Source: Salegentibacter salinarum
GTDB taxonomy: Bacteria > Bacteroidota > Bacteroidia > Flavobacteriales > Flavobacteriaceae
DNA length: 64,000 nucleotides
Direction: 5' to 3'
Assembly (NCBI RefSeq): GCF_900168115.1
Contig: NZ_FUZC01000001.1
Span: 186,001 to 250,000, forward strand
Part shown: piece by piece, positions 6,929 to 15,091 of the stretch
How positions within the stretch are numbered: the first letter of the stretch is position 1
Layout of the letters: every line of letters starts with the position of its first letter
Translations under genes and position numbers: made by a program
The notes under the pieces: model-generated
Told to the model about the DNA's origin: nothing
What the model saw: only the letters and a program-made list of their open reading frames with translations
The model's database searches: none

Positions 6929-9199
6929 ATGAAAAGTTTAGGAACTATAATTCTTTTAATAATTACTTTCCAGGGAATGGCTCAAACAGGGCAGCTTGCA
7001 GGAAAAATTATAGCTGAGGGCAATTCGGTACCTTTTGCAAATATTTATATAGAGAATTTAAACCTGGGAACCACTGCTGATGAAGATGGAAATTTTTTAC
7101 TGAAAAATTTACCGGCAGGAAATCATACAATCCAGGTTAGCGCAATTGGGTATAGAAAACTCACTCGGGAGATTATTATTGTTGAAGAACAAACTAAAAC
7201 CCAGCTTGTTGAACTCGAAGAATCCTCTTCAGAACTAGATGAAGTAATTATTGTAGACACACAAACCGGACTTACACGGCGTACGCCATATAATGTTTCC
7301 AGCATTAGTATGCAGGGAATTGAAAACAAAGGAAACCCCAATGGGATGATGGGGAATTTAAGGGAAGTTCCTGGTGTTTACGGCGCAGAGTTTGGCCAGG
7401 GCATTGTAAAACCATTTATTCGCGGGCTTGGATTTTCGAGGGTGGTAACTATTTATCAGGGCAATAAACTGGAAAATCATCAATGGGGCGCAGATCACGG
7501 TCTTGGAATTAACGATCTCGGAATCAAAAGAGTACAGGTAATTAAAGGCCCTGCGTCAGTTTTATACGGTTCGGGCGCTTTGGGTGGGGTTCTATTGACC
7601 CAGGCTCACGAATATTATAAGAATTCAACCAAAATATCGGGGAATATAGGAACAACTTTTAATAGTGTTTCCAATGGAATTCGCACCTATGCTTCAGCAG
7701 GAAAATCATTTGAAAATGGCATTTTTATAGCCACAGACCTCGCTTTTGAAAATCACGCCGACTACAATAACGGAGATGACAGGATTATTGGAAATAGTCG
7801 GTTTAATACCAAAACGCTTAGACTACACACCGGAATCGAAAAAGAGAATTTTCAGAATAAATTATCGTTTTCTTTTAACGACCAAAACCTGGGAATTATC
7901 CTTGATGAAGAAATGCAGGATTCTCAAAGTATCGTTACAACAAGAAATGATAGGGAGATGCAATTGCCATTTCAGGAAGTGAAAGATTATTTGCTTTCTT
8001 ATAACCAAACTACTCAGCACGAGAATTATGAGACTTCAATCCACCTTTCATATCACTCTAATAATCGAAAAGAAATTGAGCTAGATTTTAACCTGGTAGA
8101 CCTTGGCTTACAACAAAATCATACTTTTTTCAATGCCAGAATAAGTTTACCTAACGGAAAAATAAAACATAGTTTAGGCGCACAGGGAAGTTTTGTAAAA
8201 ACCAAAAACATTAAAAATTCACAGGAATTTCTAATTCCCGATGCGGATGTTTTTGAAAGCGGAATATATTACCTGGCCAATTTGGATATAGATTCCTGGT
8301 TTTTTCAAGGGGCGCTGCGGTATGATTATAGAGAAGTTACCGCTGATGCCAGTTCACCCGAACTCATTACCGATGAATTTATCCTTCCCGGAAATCCTGA
8401 AAACCGAAAACTCAGCCGAAATTTCAACGGTTTTACCGGTTCCATGGGCGCGACTAAAAAATTTAACGAACGCAATCAATTAAAGCTGAATTTTTCTACC
8501 GGTTTCAGGGCGCCAGATCTGGCAGAATTGTTTTCTAACGGCCCACATCCCGGTACCAGTAGGTTTGAAAAAGGGAATGACCAGTTTGGGCGGGAACAAA
8601 GTATACAATTCGACGCTAGTTACACCTACCGGAAACATAGGTTCAAAGGGACTTTCTCAGCCTTTAGCAGCCGGGTGAATAATTATATTTTCTTCACTGC
8701 TACAGATGAAGCTCTTCCCGAAGAGAACCTGGAGGTCTGGTCTTATCTACAAACCGATGCCAATTTATACGGGTTTGAATTCGAGTTGGAACACAGTTGG
8801 CTGAATCAGCAGAGACTAGAAACAAAATTTTCAGGAACAATTGTAAGGGCGGAAGATCTAAAAAACAATAGAAATTTAAGTTTTATTCCACCAGATAATT
8901 TTAACATGGAAGTTGGTTATTTCGGCTTAAATGATAGATCACTATATGTTTTTTCGAAATTAAGAATTATAAACGATCAGGATCGAGCAGGACTTAATGA
9001 GGAAACTACACCGGGTTATTCATTGCTGAATTTGGGAATCACTAAGAAGTTCAATTTAGCAGGTAACCAGCTGGAAACAGGAATGACGGTTTATAACTCC
9101 TTAAATAAAACCTACGTAGATCATATGTCTATTCTTCGGGCTTTTAATGTGAGTAGCCCCGGCAGAAATGTAATGCTAAATGTGAAATACAATTTCTAA
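6929..9199 (+). CDS. TonB-dependent outer-membrane receptor, probably for a metal
   Basis: An outer-membrane, TonB-energised importer of 756 residues. It has a signal peptide (residues 1-18, ending GMAQ), a carboxypeptidase-regulatory-like domain (about 20-105), a plug (about 125-230, with GLGFSRVVTIYQGNKLENHQW and QVIKGPASVLYGSGALGG-type signatures) and a 22-strand barrel to the C-terminus ending in an aromatic residue. The plug stretch with QWGADHGLG recalls zinc/metal receptors of the ZnuD type. Divergence from an MntR-like repressor with a shared operator supports metal or metal-chelate uptake. The exact substrate is inferred, not shown. The stop overlaps the convergent DnaJ-like gene by four bases. 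Confidence 0.9.
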   Translation: MKSLGTIILLIITFQGMAQTGQLAGKIIAEGNSVPFANIYIENLNLGTTADEDGNFLLKNLPAGNHTIQVSAIGYRKLTREIIIVEEQTKTQLVELEESSSELDEVIIVDTQTGLTRRTPYNVSSISMQGIENKGNPNGMMGNLREVPGVYGAEFGQGIVKPFIRGLGFSRVVTIYQGNKLENHQWGADHGLGINDLGIKRVQVIKGPASVLYGSGALGGVLLTQAHEYYKNSTKISGNIGTTFNSVSNGIRTYASAGKSFENGIFIATDLAFENHADYNNGDDRIIGNSRFNTKTLRLHTGIEKENFQNKLSFSFNDQNLGIILDEEMQDSQSIVTTRNDREMQLPFQEVKDYLLSYNQTTQHENYETSIHLSYHSNNRKEIELDFNLVDLGLQQNHTFFNARISLPNGKIKHSLGAQGSFVKTKNIKNSQEFLIPDADVFESGIYYLANLDIDSWFFQGALRYDYREVTADASSPELITDEFILPGNPENRKLSRNFNGFTGSMGATKKFNERNQLKLNFSTGFRAPDLAELFSNGPHPGTSRFEKGNDQFGREQSIQFDASYTYRKHRFKGTFSAFSSRVNNYIFFTATDEALPEENLEVWSYLQTDANLYGFEFELEHSWLNQQRLETKFSGTIVRAEDLKNNRNLSFIPPDNFNMEVGYFGLNDRSLYVFSKLRIINDQDRAGLNEETTPGYSLLNLGITKKFNLAGNQLETGMTVYNSLNKTYVDHMSILRAFNVSSPGRNVMLNVKYNF

Positions 9200-9930
9200 A
9201 GTCCGCGTTCTTTTTGAATTTGGTCGTAAGCTTCCTGCACTTTATTGAATTTTTCACGAGCCCCTTTTCGGTATGCTTCGTCCATATGCCCTAATTTATC
9301 AGGATGGTATTTTTTCACCATATTTCTGTAGGCCTTTTTCACTTCAGCATCTGTAGCGCTTTTTTCAATTTCAAGGATTTTATAAGCATTATCGGCCGAT
9401 TTGAAGAACATCGCTTTCAGGCTTTCAAAATCCATTCGGCCAATTCTAAGATAACCGGCAATTTCCTGGATTACCCGGGCTTCGGCTTCACTTACACGGC
9501 CATCGGCTTGCGCAATTCCGAAGAGAAAATGAATAATTTGTAAACGTGCGGGATACTTGGTCTTTGCCGCCAGATATTGTGAAATTCGGGACGCAGAAAT
9601 CTCCCTGTTTTTAATTAATTCATTAAAAGTTCTAAATGTAGCATTGGCGCGTTCTTTCCCGTAAGCCTGCACAAAATAAGAGCGAACATAATCCATTTCA
9701 GACTGTGAAACCTGGCCATCGGCCTTTATTACCAGTGAACATAGCGAGAGTAGATTCAGTTCGAAATCTCCTGGTGATACCTTTTGCTCTTCCTGCCCAA
9801 ACATTTGCTTAAAAGCTCCACCACTTCCCTTGGTCCAGTTATCTATCAACGTTCCTATTATAAAACCTAAAATGGCTCCCGGAAACCGGAAATACATATA
9901 GCCAATCACGGCTGCAATCCATTTAAACAT
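9196..9930 (-). CDS. DjlA-like TerB/DnaJ-domain co-chaperone
   Basis: A 244-residue membrane-anchored co-chaperone. It has an N-terminal hydrophobic, Gly-rich segment (about residues 3-28), a TerB-like helical domain (about 55-165; GFELN-like start, then two KADGQVS/QADGRVSEAE acidic loops) and a C-terminal J domain (about 175-244) with the HPD motif at 209-211 that stimulates DnaK-type ATPases. This order is that of DjlA, though E. coli DjlA is somewhat longer. The gene stands alone with its own -7 box and overlaps the receptor gene's end by four bases. The function is assigned from domains and the client proteins are unknown. Confidence 0.88.
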   Translation of the reverse strand: MFKWIAAVIGYMYFRFPGAILGFIIGTLIDNWTKGSGGAFKQMFGQEEQKVSPGDFELNLLSLCSLVIKADGQVSQSEMDYVRSYFVQAYGKERANATFRTFNELIKNREISASRISQYLAAKTKYPARLQIIHFLFGIAQADGRVSEAEARVIQEIAGYLRIGRMDFESLKAMFFKSADNAYKILEIEKSATDAEVKKAYRNMVKKYHPDKLGHMDEAYRKGAREKFNKVQEAYDQIQKERGL

Positions 9931-9952
9931 GAAGAAAATTTTAAATAAGCGG

Positions 9953-9960
9953 CAAAGATA
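9953..9960 (-). promoter_or_regulatory. -7 promoter box of the DjlA-like gene
   Basis: The minus strand reads TATCTTTG, matching TAnnTTTG, 23 bases upstream of the ATG at 9930. Confidence 0.5.
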
Positions 9961-10105
9961 CCATTTTACTCATTAAATGAGATTTATTTACCAAAAGCCT
10001 TCTTCAGAAATACAAATCAATTCTAACCTCGAACTATCTTAGTTTCATCAAATTAACTTATTCGCACATAATTAATTGAAATATGGGCAGCTGAAGTTAA
10101 TTTGG

Positions 10106-10113
10106 TATCTTTG
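10106..10113 (+). promoter_or_regulatory. -7 promoter box of the bacilliredoxin gene
   Basis: TATCTTTG matches TAnnTTTG. A GTG at 10113 that would extend the reading frame overlaps the box's last base, so the ATG at 10149 is taken as the start. Confidence 0.55.
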
Positions 10114-10148
10114 TGACTTACTCAAGTTTAATACAAAAAACAAAATAT

Positions 10149-10559
10149 ATGTATCCAGCAGATTTAGTAAAACCTATGCGCGAAGACCTTACCAGCATTG
10201 GTTTTGAGGAATTACACAGTGTAGAAGATGTAGAGAACGCAATGAAGAAAGATGGGACTACCCTGGTAGTTGTAAATTCGGTTTGTGGATGTGCTGCCGC
10301 TAATGCAAGACCAGGCGCCCGTATTTCTTTACAAAATGCAAAAAAACCTGATAACCTGGTAACAGTTTTTGCAGGTGTAGATAAAGAAGCTACCGAAAAG
10401 GCTCGTAGTTTAATGGTTCCTTTTCCGCCATCTTCACCTTCCATGGCACTTTTTAAAGATGGTGAGTTAGTACACATGTTAGAGCGTCACCACATTGAAG
10501 GCCGCCCGGCAGAAATGATTGCTGAAAACCTTATTGGAGCTTATAACGAGTTTTGCTAA
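10149..10559 (+). CDS. Bacilliredoxin of the BrxA/BrxB (YphP/YqiW) family
   Basis: A small cytoplasmic thioredoxin-fold protein of 136 residues. Family members remove bacillithiol or act as thiol-disulfide isomerases on oxidised proteins. The active motif CGC is at residues 46-48 in VNSVCGCAAANARPG, followed by the family stretch PPSSPSMALFKDGELVHMLERH. Length and motif are intact. The longer frame from a GTG at 10113 is rejected because the promoter box lies there. Whether this organism makes bacillithiol cannot be judged from the window. The gene appears to be transcribed alone. Confidence 0.93.
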   Translation: MYPADLVKPMREDLTSIGFEELHSVEDVENAMKKDGTTLVVVNSVCGCAAANARPGARISLQNAKKPDNLVTVFAGVDKEATEKARSLMVPFPPSSPSMALFKDGELVHMLERHHIEGRPAEMIAENLIGAYNEFC

Positions 10560-10610
10560 GCAGCGATTGTTAGTATAAATTATTAAATGGCTGGTAGAAA
10601 AGTCTTATTT

Positions 10611-10693
10611 CGTCAAGCTGTCCCGATGTTTTGGGATTATTTTCAGCTTCTAAGTTAATTTGAAACTAGATCCTGAAACAAGTTCAGGATGAC
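10611..10693. repeat. Composite intergenic palindromic repeat
   Basis: Two inverted repeats lie side by side in the 236-base gap after the bacilliredoxin gene. The first has arms AAGCTG (10615-10620) and CAGCTT (10644-10649) around an inner TCCC...GGGA hairpin. The second is ATCCTGAA-ACAAG-TTCAGGAT (10670-10690), followed by GAC. Sequences of the form GTCATCCTGAACTTG...TTCAGGATCT recur between genes in many Flavobacteriia. There is no long T tract, so a terminator role is not obvious. Confidence 0.65.
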
Positions 10694-10795
10694 GATTAAA
10701 AAAATTTTTTTACCAGCCTTTTTTATTTCCAATTCCCAAATTAGTATTTGTAGGTTTAGGGCTTAAATACTTAATTTAACCGCATAATCTAAGTG

Positions 10796-11527
10796 ATGAA
10801 AAAAATACTTTCATACCCCTTATCGGTTCTATTTTATTTTTTCTTTTTTTTAAACCTACTGGTTTTTCATCCCATCCAATGGTTGTGCTTAAAACTTGGT
10901 GGCTACCACCCTCATAAAAAAAGTGTAGATATCTTTAATTTCTTTTTAATGCGTTGCCTCAATATTCTGGGCACCCGTTTTACTATAGAAAACCCACAAG
11001 ATATTCCAATAGAAAAACCCTGTATTTTTGTCGCTAACCACCAGGGAATGTATGATATTCCCCCGATAATATGGTATTTGAGAAAACACCACCCTAAATT
11101 TGTAAGCAAAAAAGAATTGGGAAAAGGAATTCCAAGCATCTCTTTTAATTTACGGCACGGAGGTTCGGTATTGATAGACAGAAAAAATCCCAGGGAATCG
11201 CTTATTAAAATGGCGAAATTTGCCAAATATCTCAACAATACAAACCGTTCGGCCGTAATTTTTCCCGAAGGAACCCGCAGCCGAACCGGGGCGCCGAAAA
11301 AGTTTGCCAAAAGCGGAATGCAAATGCTTTTTAAGCAAATGCCGGAGGCTTTAATTGTTCCCATCACCATCAACAATTCCTGGAAACTCTTTAAATACGG
11401 TAATTTCCCAATGGAACCCGGCGTGCATATTAAACTGAAAGTTCACGAACCCATTGCCGTAGCATCAGACGACCCCGAAGGGCTGGTTGCAAAAGTAGAA
11501 CGAACTATTATTGCTGATATTAAATAA
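10796..11527 (+). CDS. 1-acyl-sn-glycerol-3-phosphate acyltransferase family protein
   Basis: A PlsC-type membrane acyltransferase of 243 residues, which adds an acyl chain to lysophosphatidic acid or a related lipid. The catalytic HX4D motif is His82-Asp87 in NHQGMYD, and the second motif FPEGTRSRTG lies near residue 160. An N-terminal hydrophobic segment (about 8-28) anchors it in the inner membrane. The ATG at 10796 is used rather than the GTG one codon earlier. A second homologue is encoded at 44474-45232, so either could act in phospholipid synthesis or in aminolipid synthesis. The acceptor is not known. Confidence 0.9.
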   Translation: MKKILSYPLSVLFYFFFFLNLLVFHPIQWLCLKLGGYHPHKKSVDIFNFFLMRCLNILGTRFTIENPQDIPIEKPCIFVANHQGMYDIPPIIWYLRKHHPKFVSKKELGKGIPSISFNLRHGGSVLIDRKNPRESLIKMAKFAKYLNNTNRSAVIFPEGTRSRTGAPKKFAKSGMQMLFKQMPEALIVPITINNSWKLFKYGNFPMEPGVHIKLKVHEPIAVASDDPEGLVAKVERTIIADIK

Positions 11528-11536
11528 TAACACGAC

Positions 11537-11565
11537 ACCTCACAAGTTTTGGAAACCTGTGAGGT
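11537..11565. repeat. Hairpin repeat ACCTCACA...TGTGAGGT
   Basis: Thirteen-base arms (11537-11549 and 11553-11565) pair with one mismatch around a TGG loop, 10 bases after the acyltransferase stop. The following bases TTTAATTTT are T-rich, so it may end transcription. Similar ACCTCACAGGTTT hairpins recur between genes in related genomes. Confidence 0.6.
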
Positions 11566-11578
11566 TTAATTTTCCTCA

Positions 11579-12232
11579 ATGAATAGAACCCAAATCATAG
11601 AAAACACTGAATCTTTTGTAAAAAGAACCCTTAAAAATGCTGAAGGCGGTCACGACTGGTTTCATATTCAGCGGGTATGGAATAAAGCAAAACTTATTGC
11701 TAAAAACGAAGCGGCCGATCTTTTTATAGTTGAACTCGGTGCGCTGCTTCACGATATTGCCGATTCAAAATTTCATAATGGAGACGAAAGTGTGGGGCCA
11801 AAAGTGGCTTCAGAATTTCTTCAGGAACAAAAACTTTCAACTGAAGTTATTAATCACGTGGTGAAAATCATAGAAAACGTATCTTTTAAAGGCGGAAATA
11901 TTAAGCAGGAATTTAATTCTATAGAGCTGGAAATTGTTCAAGATGCCGATCGTTTAGATGCCCTGGGTGCTATAGGAATTGCCCGTACTTTTAATTATGG
12001 AGGCTTCAAAGGCCGGGCGCTTTATGACCCCACAATTGAACCCAATCTTAGTATGAGTAAAGAAGAATACAAGACTTCTAACGCGCCAACAATTAACCAT
12101 TTTTACGAGAAACTTTTACTACTTAAGGATAAGATGAATACCGAAACCGGTCGTGAAATCGCACAAAAACGCCACGAGTTTATGGAACTTTACCTGGAAC
12201 AATTTTATTCCGAGTGGAAAGGAAAAGTTTAA
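11579..12232 (+). CDS. HD-domain phosphohydrolase
   Basis: A metal-dependent HD superfamily hydrolase of 217 residues with an unknown phosphate ester substrate. The metal ligands are visible: His in GGHDWFHIQRV (near residue 24), the His-Asp pair in GALLHDIADSKF (near 60) and the distal Asp in IVQDADRLDALGAIG (near 122). The ending (QKRHEFMELYLEQFYSEW) is typical of the YedJ/YpgQ-like subgroup, some of which hydrolyse nucleotide phosphates. Its stop overlaps the convergent fpg gene by four bases. The class is certain and the substrate is not. Confidence 0.88.
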   Translation: MNRTQIIENTESFVKRTLKNAEGGHDWFHIQRVWNKAKLIAKNEAADLFIVELGALLHDIADSKFHNGDESVGPKVASEFLQEQKLSTEVINHVVKIIENVSFKGGNIKQEFNSIELEIVQDADRLDALGAIGIARTFNYGGFKGRALYDPTIEPNLSMSKEEYKTSNAPTINHFYEKLLLLKDKMNTETGREIAQKRHEFMELYLEQFYSEWKGKV

Positions 12233-13014
12233 GATTTTTCTTCCTGGCAATTTGGACAAAAATAAGTAGTTCTCCCGGAAACTTTAATTTGTTCTATTTT
12301 ACCTTCGTTTCTGGGACAATTTGCACCTTTTTTACGCACGGTAGTAATATAGCTTTCGGGTAGTTTCTGCCCCTCTTCCCTTACTTTTTTAACTACCTCC
12401 AGAACTTCTTCAATTTTGTCGTAAATATTTAACTTATCTTTTTCAGAAAGTTCGTTAACCTTAGTGGCCGGATGAATTTTAACCTGAAAAAGTATTTCAT
12501 CAGCATATAAATTCCCAATTCCGGCAATCTGCTTCTGATTCATCAACAAAGCTTTTATCGTACCTGTTTTACTCTTTAAAATTTCGAGAAATTCAACTTT
12601 CTGTAAGGCCAGCGCATCAATTCCCAGCCCATTTCTTTTTTGAAATTCAATTAAACTTTCGGCCAGATAAAGTTTACCAAACTTACGCGGACAGGTAAAT
12701 GAAACTCGAGAATGATCTTCAAAAGTCAGTGTAAGTTGCGCATATTTGGGTAATTCTTCGTGCTGATAATACTCCAGTCTGCCGGTCATCCCAAAGTGCA
12801 CTACTAAAACCCCGTGCTTTTCTAAATTCAGGAATAGGTATTTCCCCAAACGTTCACTACCAGTAAACTGATTGTTTTTTAGTGTTTCTTCAAATTCACT
12901 TTTAGACGATTGGAACAATTTTTTATCACCGGTCTCTACATTTACGATTTTCTTATGCAGAATAGTAGCATCCGCATATTTTTTCTGATAGGCAACTTCG
13001 GGTAATTCAGGCAT
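12229..13014 (-). CDS. mutM: Fpg/Nei family DNA glycosylase with an incomplete zinc finger
   Basis: A base-excision repair glycosylase/AP lyase that removes oxidised purines such as 8-oxoguanine. The N-terminus MPELPEV carries the catalytic Pro2 and Glu3, and QIAGIGNLYADEILF is the conserved H2TH helix region. The C-terminal zinc finger is unusual. Cys233, Cys253 and Cys256 are present, but Asn236 stands where the second Cys of the first knuckle should be (CPRN instead of CxxC). The finger loop residues GRTTYFC remain. At 261 residues the protein is otherwise full length. It may bind zinc with another ligand or work as a zincless finger. Confidence 0.9.
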   Translation of the reverse strand: MPELPEVAYQKKYADATILHKKIVNVETGDKKLFQSSKSEFEETLKNNQFTGSERLGKYLFLNLEKHGVLVVHFGMTGRLEYYQHEELPKYAQLTLTFEDHSRVSFTCPRKFGKLYLAESLIEFQKRNGLGIDALALQKVEFLEILKSKTGTIKALLMNQKQIAGIGNLYADEILFQVKIHPATKVNELSEKDKLNIYDKIEEVLEVVKKVREEGQKLPESYITTVRKKGANCPRNEGKIEQIKVSGRTTYFCPNCQEEKS

Positions 13015-13113
13015 AATTCTCAGTTATCGGTTAAGCGTTCTCAGTTGTCACTAAAATATTAATGATTTCAACTTTAGGCTTATAAATTCATCTTAAAATT
13101 TCACTATAGTCTT

Positions 13114-14190
13114 TCAAAAAAGCTTCATTTGTCCGTCTTTGTATTGTTCGTGTAGATCGCAGTTTAAAACCGGTCTTTCTCTTCCCTTAAGATATTTTGC
13201 TTTAGCTATTTTAAACTGCTGTGCTACCTGACTGGCGAATTCGCCTTCACCTTTCATTCTTGTTCCAAACCTGCTATCGTTCAAACTTCCACCGTGAACA
13301 CTTTCTATTTGATGCAAAACTTTATCGGCCCTGTCTGGCATCGCTTTCCTAATCCAGTCGGTGAAAATACCACCAATAGCGCCGTTCAACCTTACAATTG
13401 TATAACCAACGCCCAAGGCGCCCCTTTCAGAAATTTCTTTCACTAGCGGCATAATCTCGTGAGAATTTATAGAGGGGATTATTGGCGCCATCATTACACT
13501 CACCGGAATACCAGCTACCGAAAGCTTTTCTATAGTTTCCAGACGTTTTTTAATACTGGCCGTTCTAGGTTCTAAGATTCTACGGGTTTCCTCTTCCAGG
13601 GAAGTGACCGATAAGTTAACTTGAATCAAATTATCTGCCGCAAGATCTTTTAAAATATCTATATCGCGCTGTACAAGGGCATTTTTGGTGATAATCCCAA
13701 CAGGATGTTTATACTTTAAAAAAGTTTGTAGCAACTGTCGAGTAATTTTTAGTTTTTTCTCGATAGGCTGGTAACAATCGGTATTTCCGGAAAGAACTAT
13801 AGGCGAAGCTTCCCATTTCTTACTGCTGATTTTCTTTTCCAGCAGTTCTACCGCGTTTCTTTTTACCAGGATCTTTTGTTCAAAATCGAGTCCCGCACTA
13901 TACCCCCAATATTCATGCGAGTTCCGGGCATAACAATAAATACAACCATGTTCACAACCCTGGTATGGATTTAGCGAAAATCCCATCCCAACATCAGGGC
14001 TGTTCACCTTATTTACAATGGTTTTAGGAAAAGTATCTATTAAAACCGTTTTGGAATTTTGCACCACATCACCTTCAGTCGCGCAATGGTTAAGAAAATC
14101 ATCCCGAAATTCGTGATCGTGCGCGTCGAAGCGGTTATGCACATTTAGTTGTGCACCTCTTCCGTAGATAAAATCTTTATTATTGGACAT
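13114..14190 (-). CDS. PA0069-family radical SAM protein
   Basis: A 358-residue radical S-adenosylmethionine protein. The 4Fe-4S cluster motif CxxxCxxC is Cys79, Cys83 and Cys86 in NPYQGCEHGCIYCYARN. The following HEYWGYSAGLDFE and the later LSGNTDCYQP are hallmarks of the PA0069/SplB-related family, whose reaction is not known. A C-terminal part of about 100 residues includes GLNG-like substrate-side motifs (NGAIGGIFTDWI). The gene is flanked by fpg and a crotonase on the same strand with gaps of about 90-100 bases, so co-transcription is uncertain. SplB repairs spore photoproduct DNA, but similarity alone does not support that role here. Confidence 0.88.
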   Translation of the reverse strand: MSNNKDFIYGRGAQLNVHNRFDAHDHEFRDDFLNHCATEGDVVQNSKTVLIDTFPKTIVNKVNSPDVGMGFSLNPYQGCEHGCIYCYARNSHEYWGYSAGLDFEQKILVKRNAVELLEKKISSKKWEASPIVLSGNTDCYQPIEKKLKITRQLLQTFLKYKHPVGIITKNALVQRDIDILKDLAADNLIQVNLSVTSLEEETRRILEPRTASIKKRLETIEKLSVAGIPVSVMMAPIIPSINSHEIMPLVKEISERGALGVGYTIVRLNGAIGGIFTDWIRKAMPDRADKVLHQIESVHGGSLNDSRFGTRMKGEGEFASQVAQQFKIAKAKYLKGRERPVLNCDLHEQYKDGQMKLF

Positions 14191-14281
14191 ATTACAAATT
14201 TATGGAATATATCCTATTTAGTAGGTTGAAAAATAAGCTTTAACATTCAAGAGAGAAATCCTAAACGCCAAAGCTTTTATT

Positions 14282-15064
14282 TTAGTTGCCGGGGAAATCG
14301 GCTTTACGTTTATTCAAAAATGCAGAAGTGCCCTCCTCAAAATCTTCCGTACCAAAAGAGTTTCCAAATTCACTGATTTCCACTTCAAAACCATTTACTC
14401 CATCTTCGTAGTTGGAATTGATAGCTCGAATTGCAGCACTAATTGCTACTAAAGAATTTTTCATAATTTTTGCGGCAACCTTTTCAGTAAATTCTATCAA
14501 TTCTTCGGGCTCGCAAACGTGATTCACTAGATTATACTGCAGTGCCTGGTTGGCATCTATCATTCCCGCAGTCATAATCATTTCCATCGCACGTCCTTTT
14601 CCTACTAACTGCGGAAGTCTTTGCGTACCACCATAGCCGGGAATAACACCAAGCGAAGTTTCGGGAAGTCCCATTTTTGCGGTATCGCTGGCAATTCTAA
14701 AATGAGCTGCCATTGCCAATTCGAGTCCCCCGCCAAGGGCAAAACCGTTTACTGCTGCAATAACCGGCTTTGGAAAATTCGCTACAAAATCGAATAATTT
14801 GGCCTGACCTTCAGCTGCAAGTTCACGTCCTTCTTCTGGGGAGAAATCGGCAAATTCACTAATATCGGCACCAGCTACAAAAGCCTTTTCCCCGCTTCCT
14901 GTTAAGATAATTACTTTTACTTCGTTATCTTCTTTCGCTTCAGTAAAAGCCTGGTGCAATTCTTCAATGGTATCGCGATTTAAGGCATTTAATTTTTTAG
15001 GACGGTTAATCGTAATCTGTGAAATTCCGTCGTTATTTTCAGTTAAAATATTTTCGAATTCCAT
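14282..15064 (-). CDS. Enoyl-CoA hydratase (crotonase family)
   Basis: A cytoplasmic enzyme of 260 residues that hydrates trans-2-enoyl-CoA in fatty-acid or amino-acid breakdown. The oxyanion-hole motif GAGADISEF-like segment (AFVAGADISEFADF) lies near residue 67. Both catalytic glutamates appear present, in GGGLELAMAAHFR and LPETSLGVIPGYGG, which favours true hydratase activity over other crotonase reactions. The gene lies 27 bases after the histidine kinase on the same strand, so they may share a transcript. The exact acyl chain is unknown. The start ATG at 15064 gives the standard MEFENILTE opening. Confidence 0.9.
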   Translation of the reverse strand: MEFENILTENNDGISQITINRPKKLNALNRDTIEELHQAFTEAKEDNEVKVIILTGSGEKAFVAGADISEFADFSPEEGRELAAEGQAKLFDFVANFPKPVIAAVNGFALGGGLELAMAAHFRIASDTAKMGLPETSLGVIPGYGGTQRLPQLVGKGRAMEMIMTAGMIDANQALQYNLVNHVCEPEELIEFTEKVAAKIMKNSLVAISAAIRAINSNYEDGVNGFEVEISEFGNSFGTEDFEEGTSAFLNKRKADFPGN

Positions 15065-15091
15065 ATTTAAAAATTTTTGGTTCGTTCTTTA

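Noticed and set aside
10113-10148. Longer bacilliredoxin start at GTG 10113
   Set aside because: The last base of the -7 box is the GTG's first base; the ATG at 10149 gives the conserved N-terminus.
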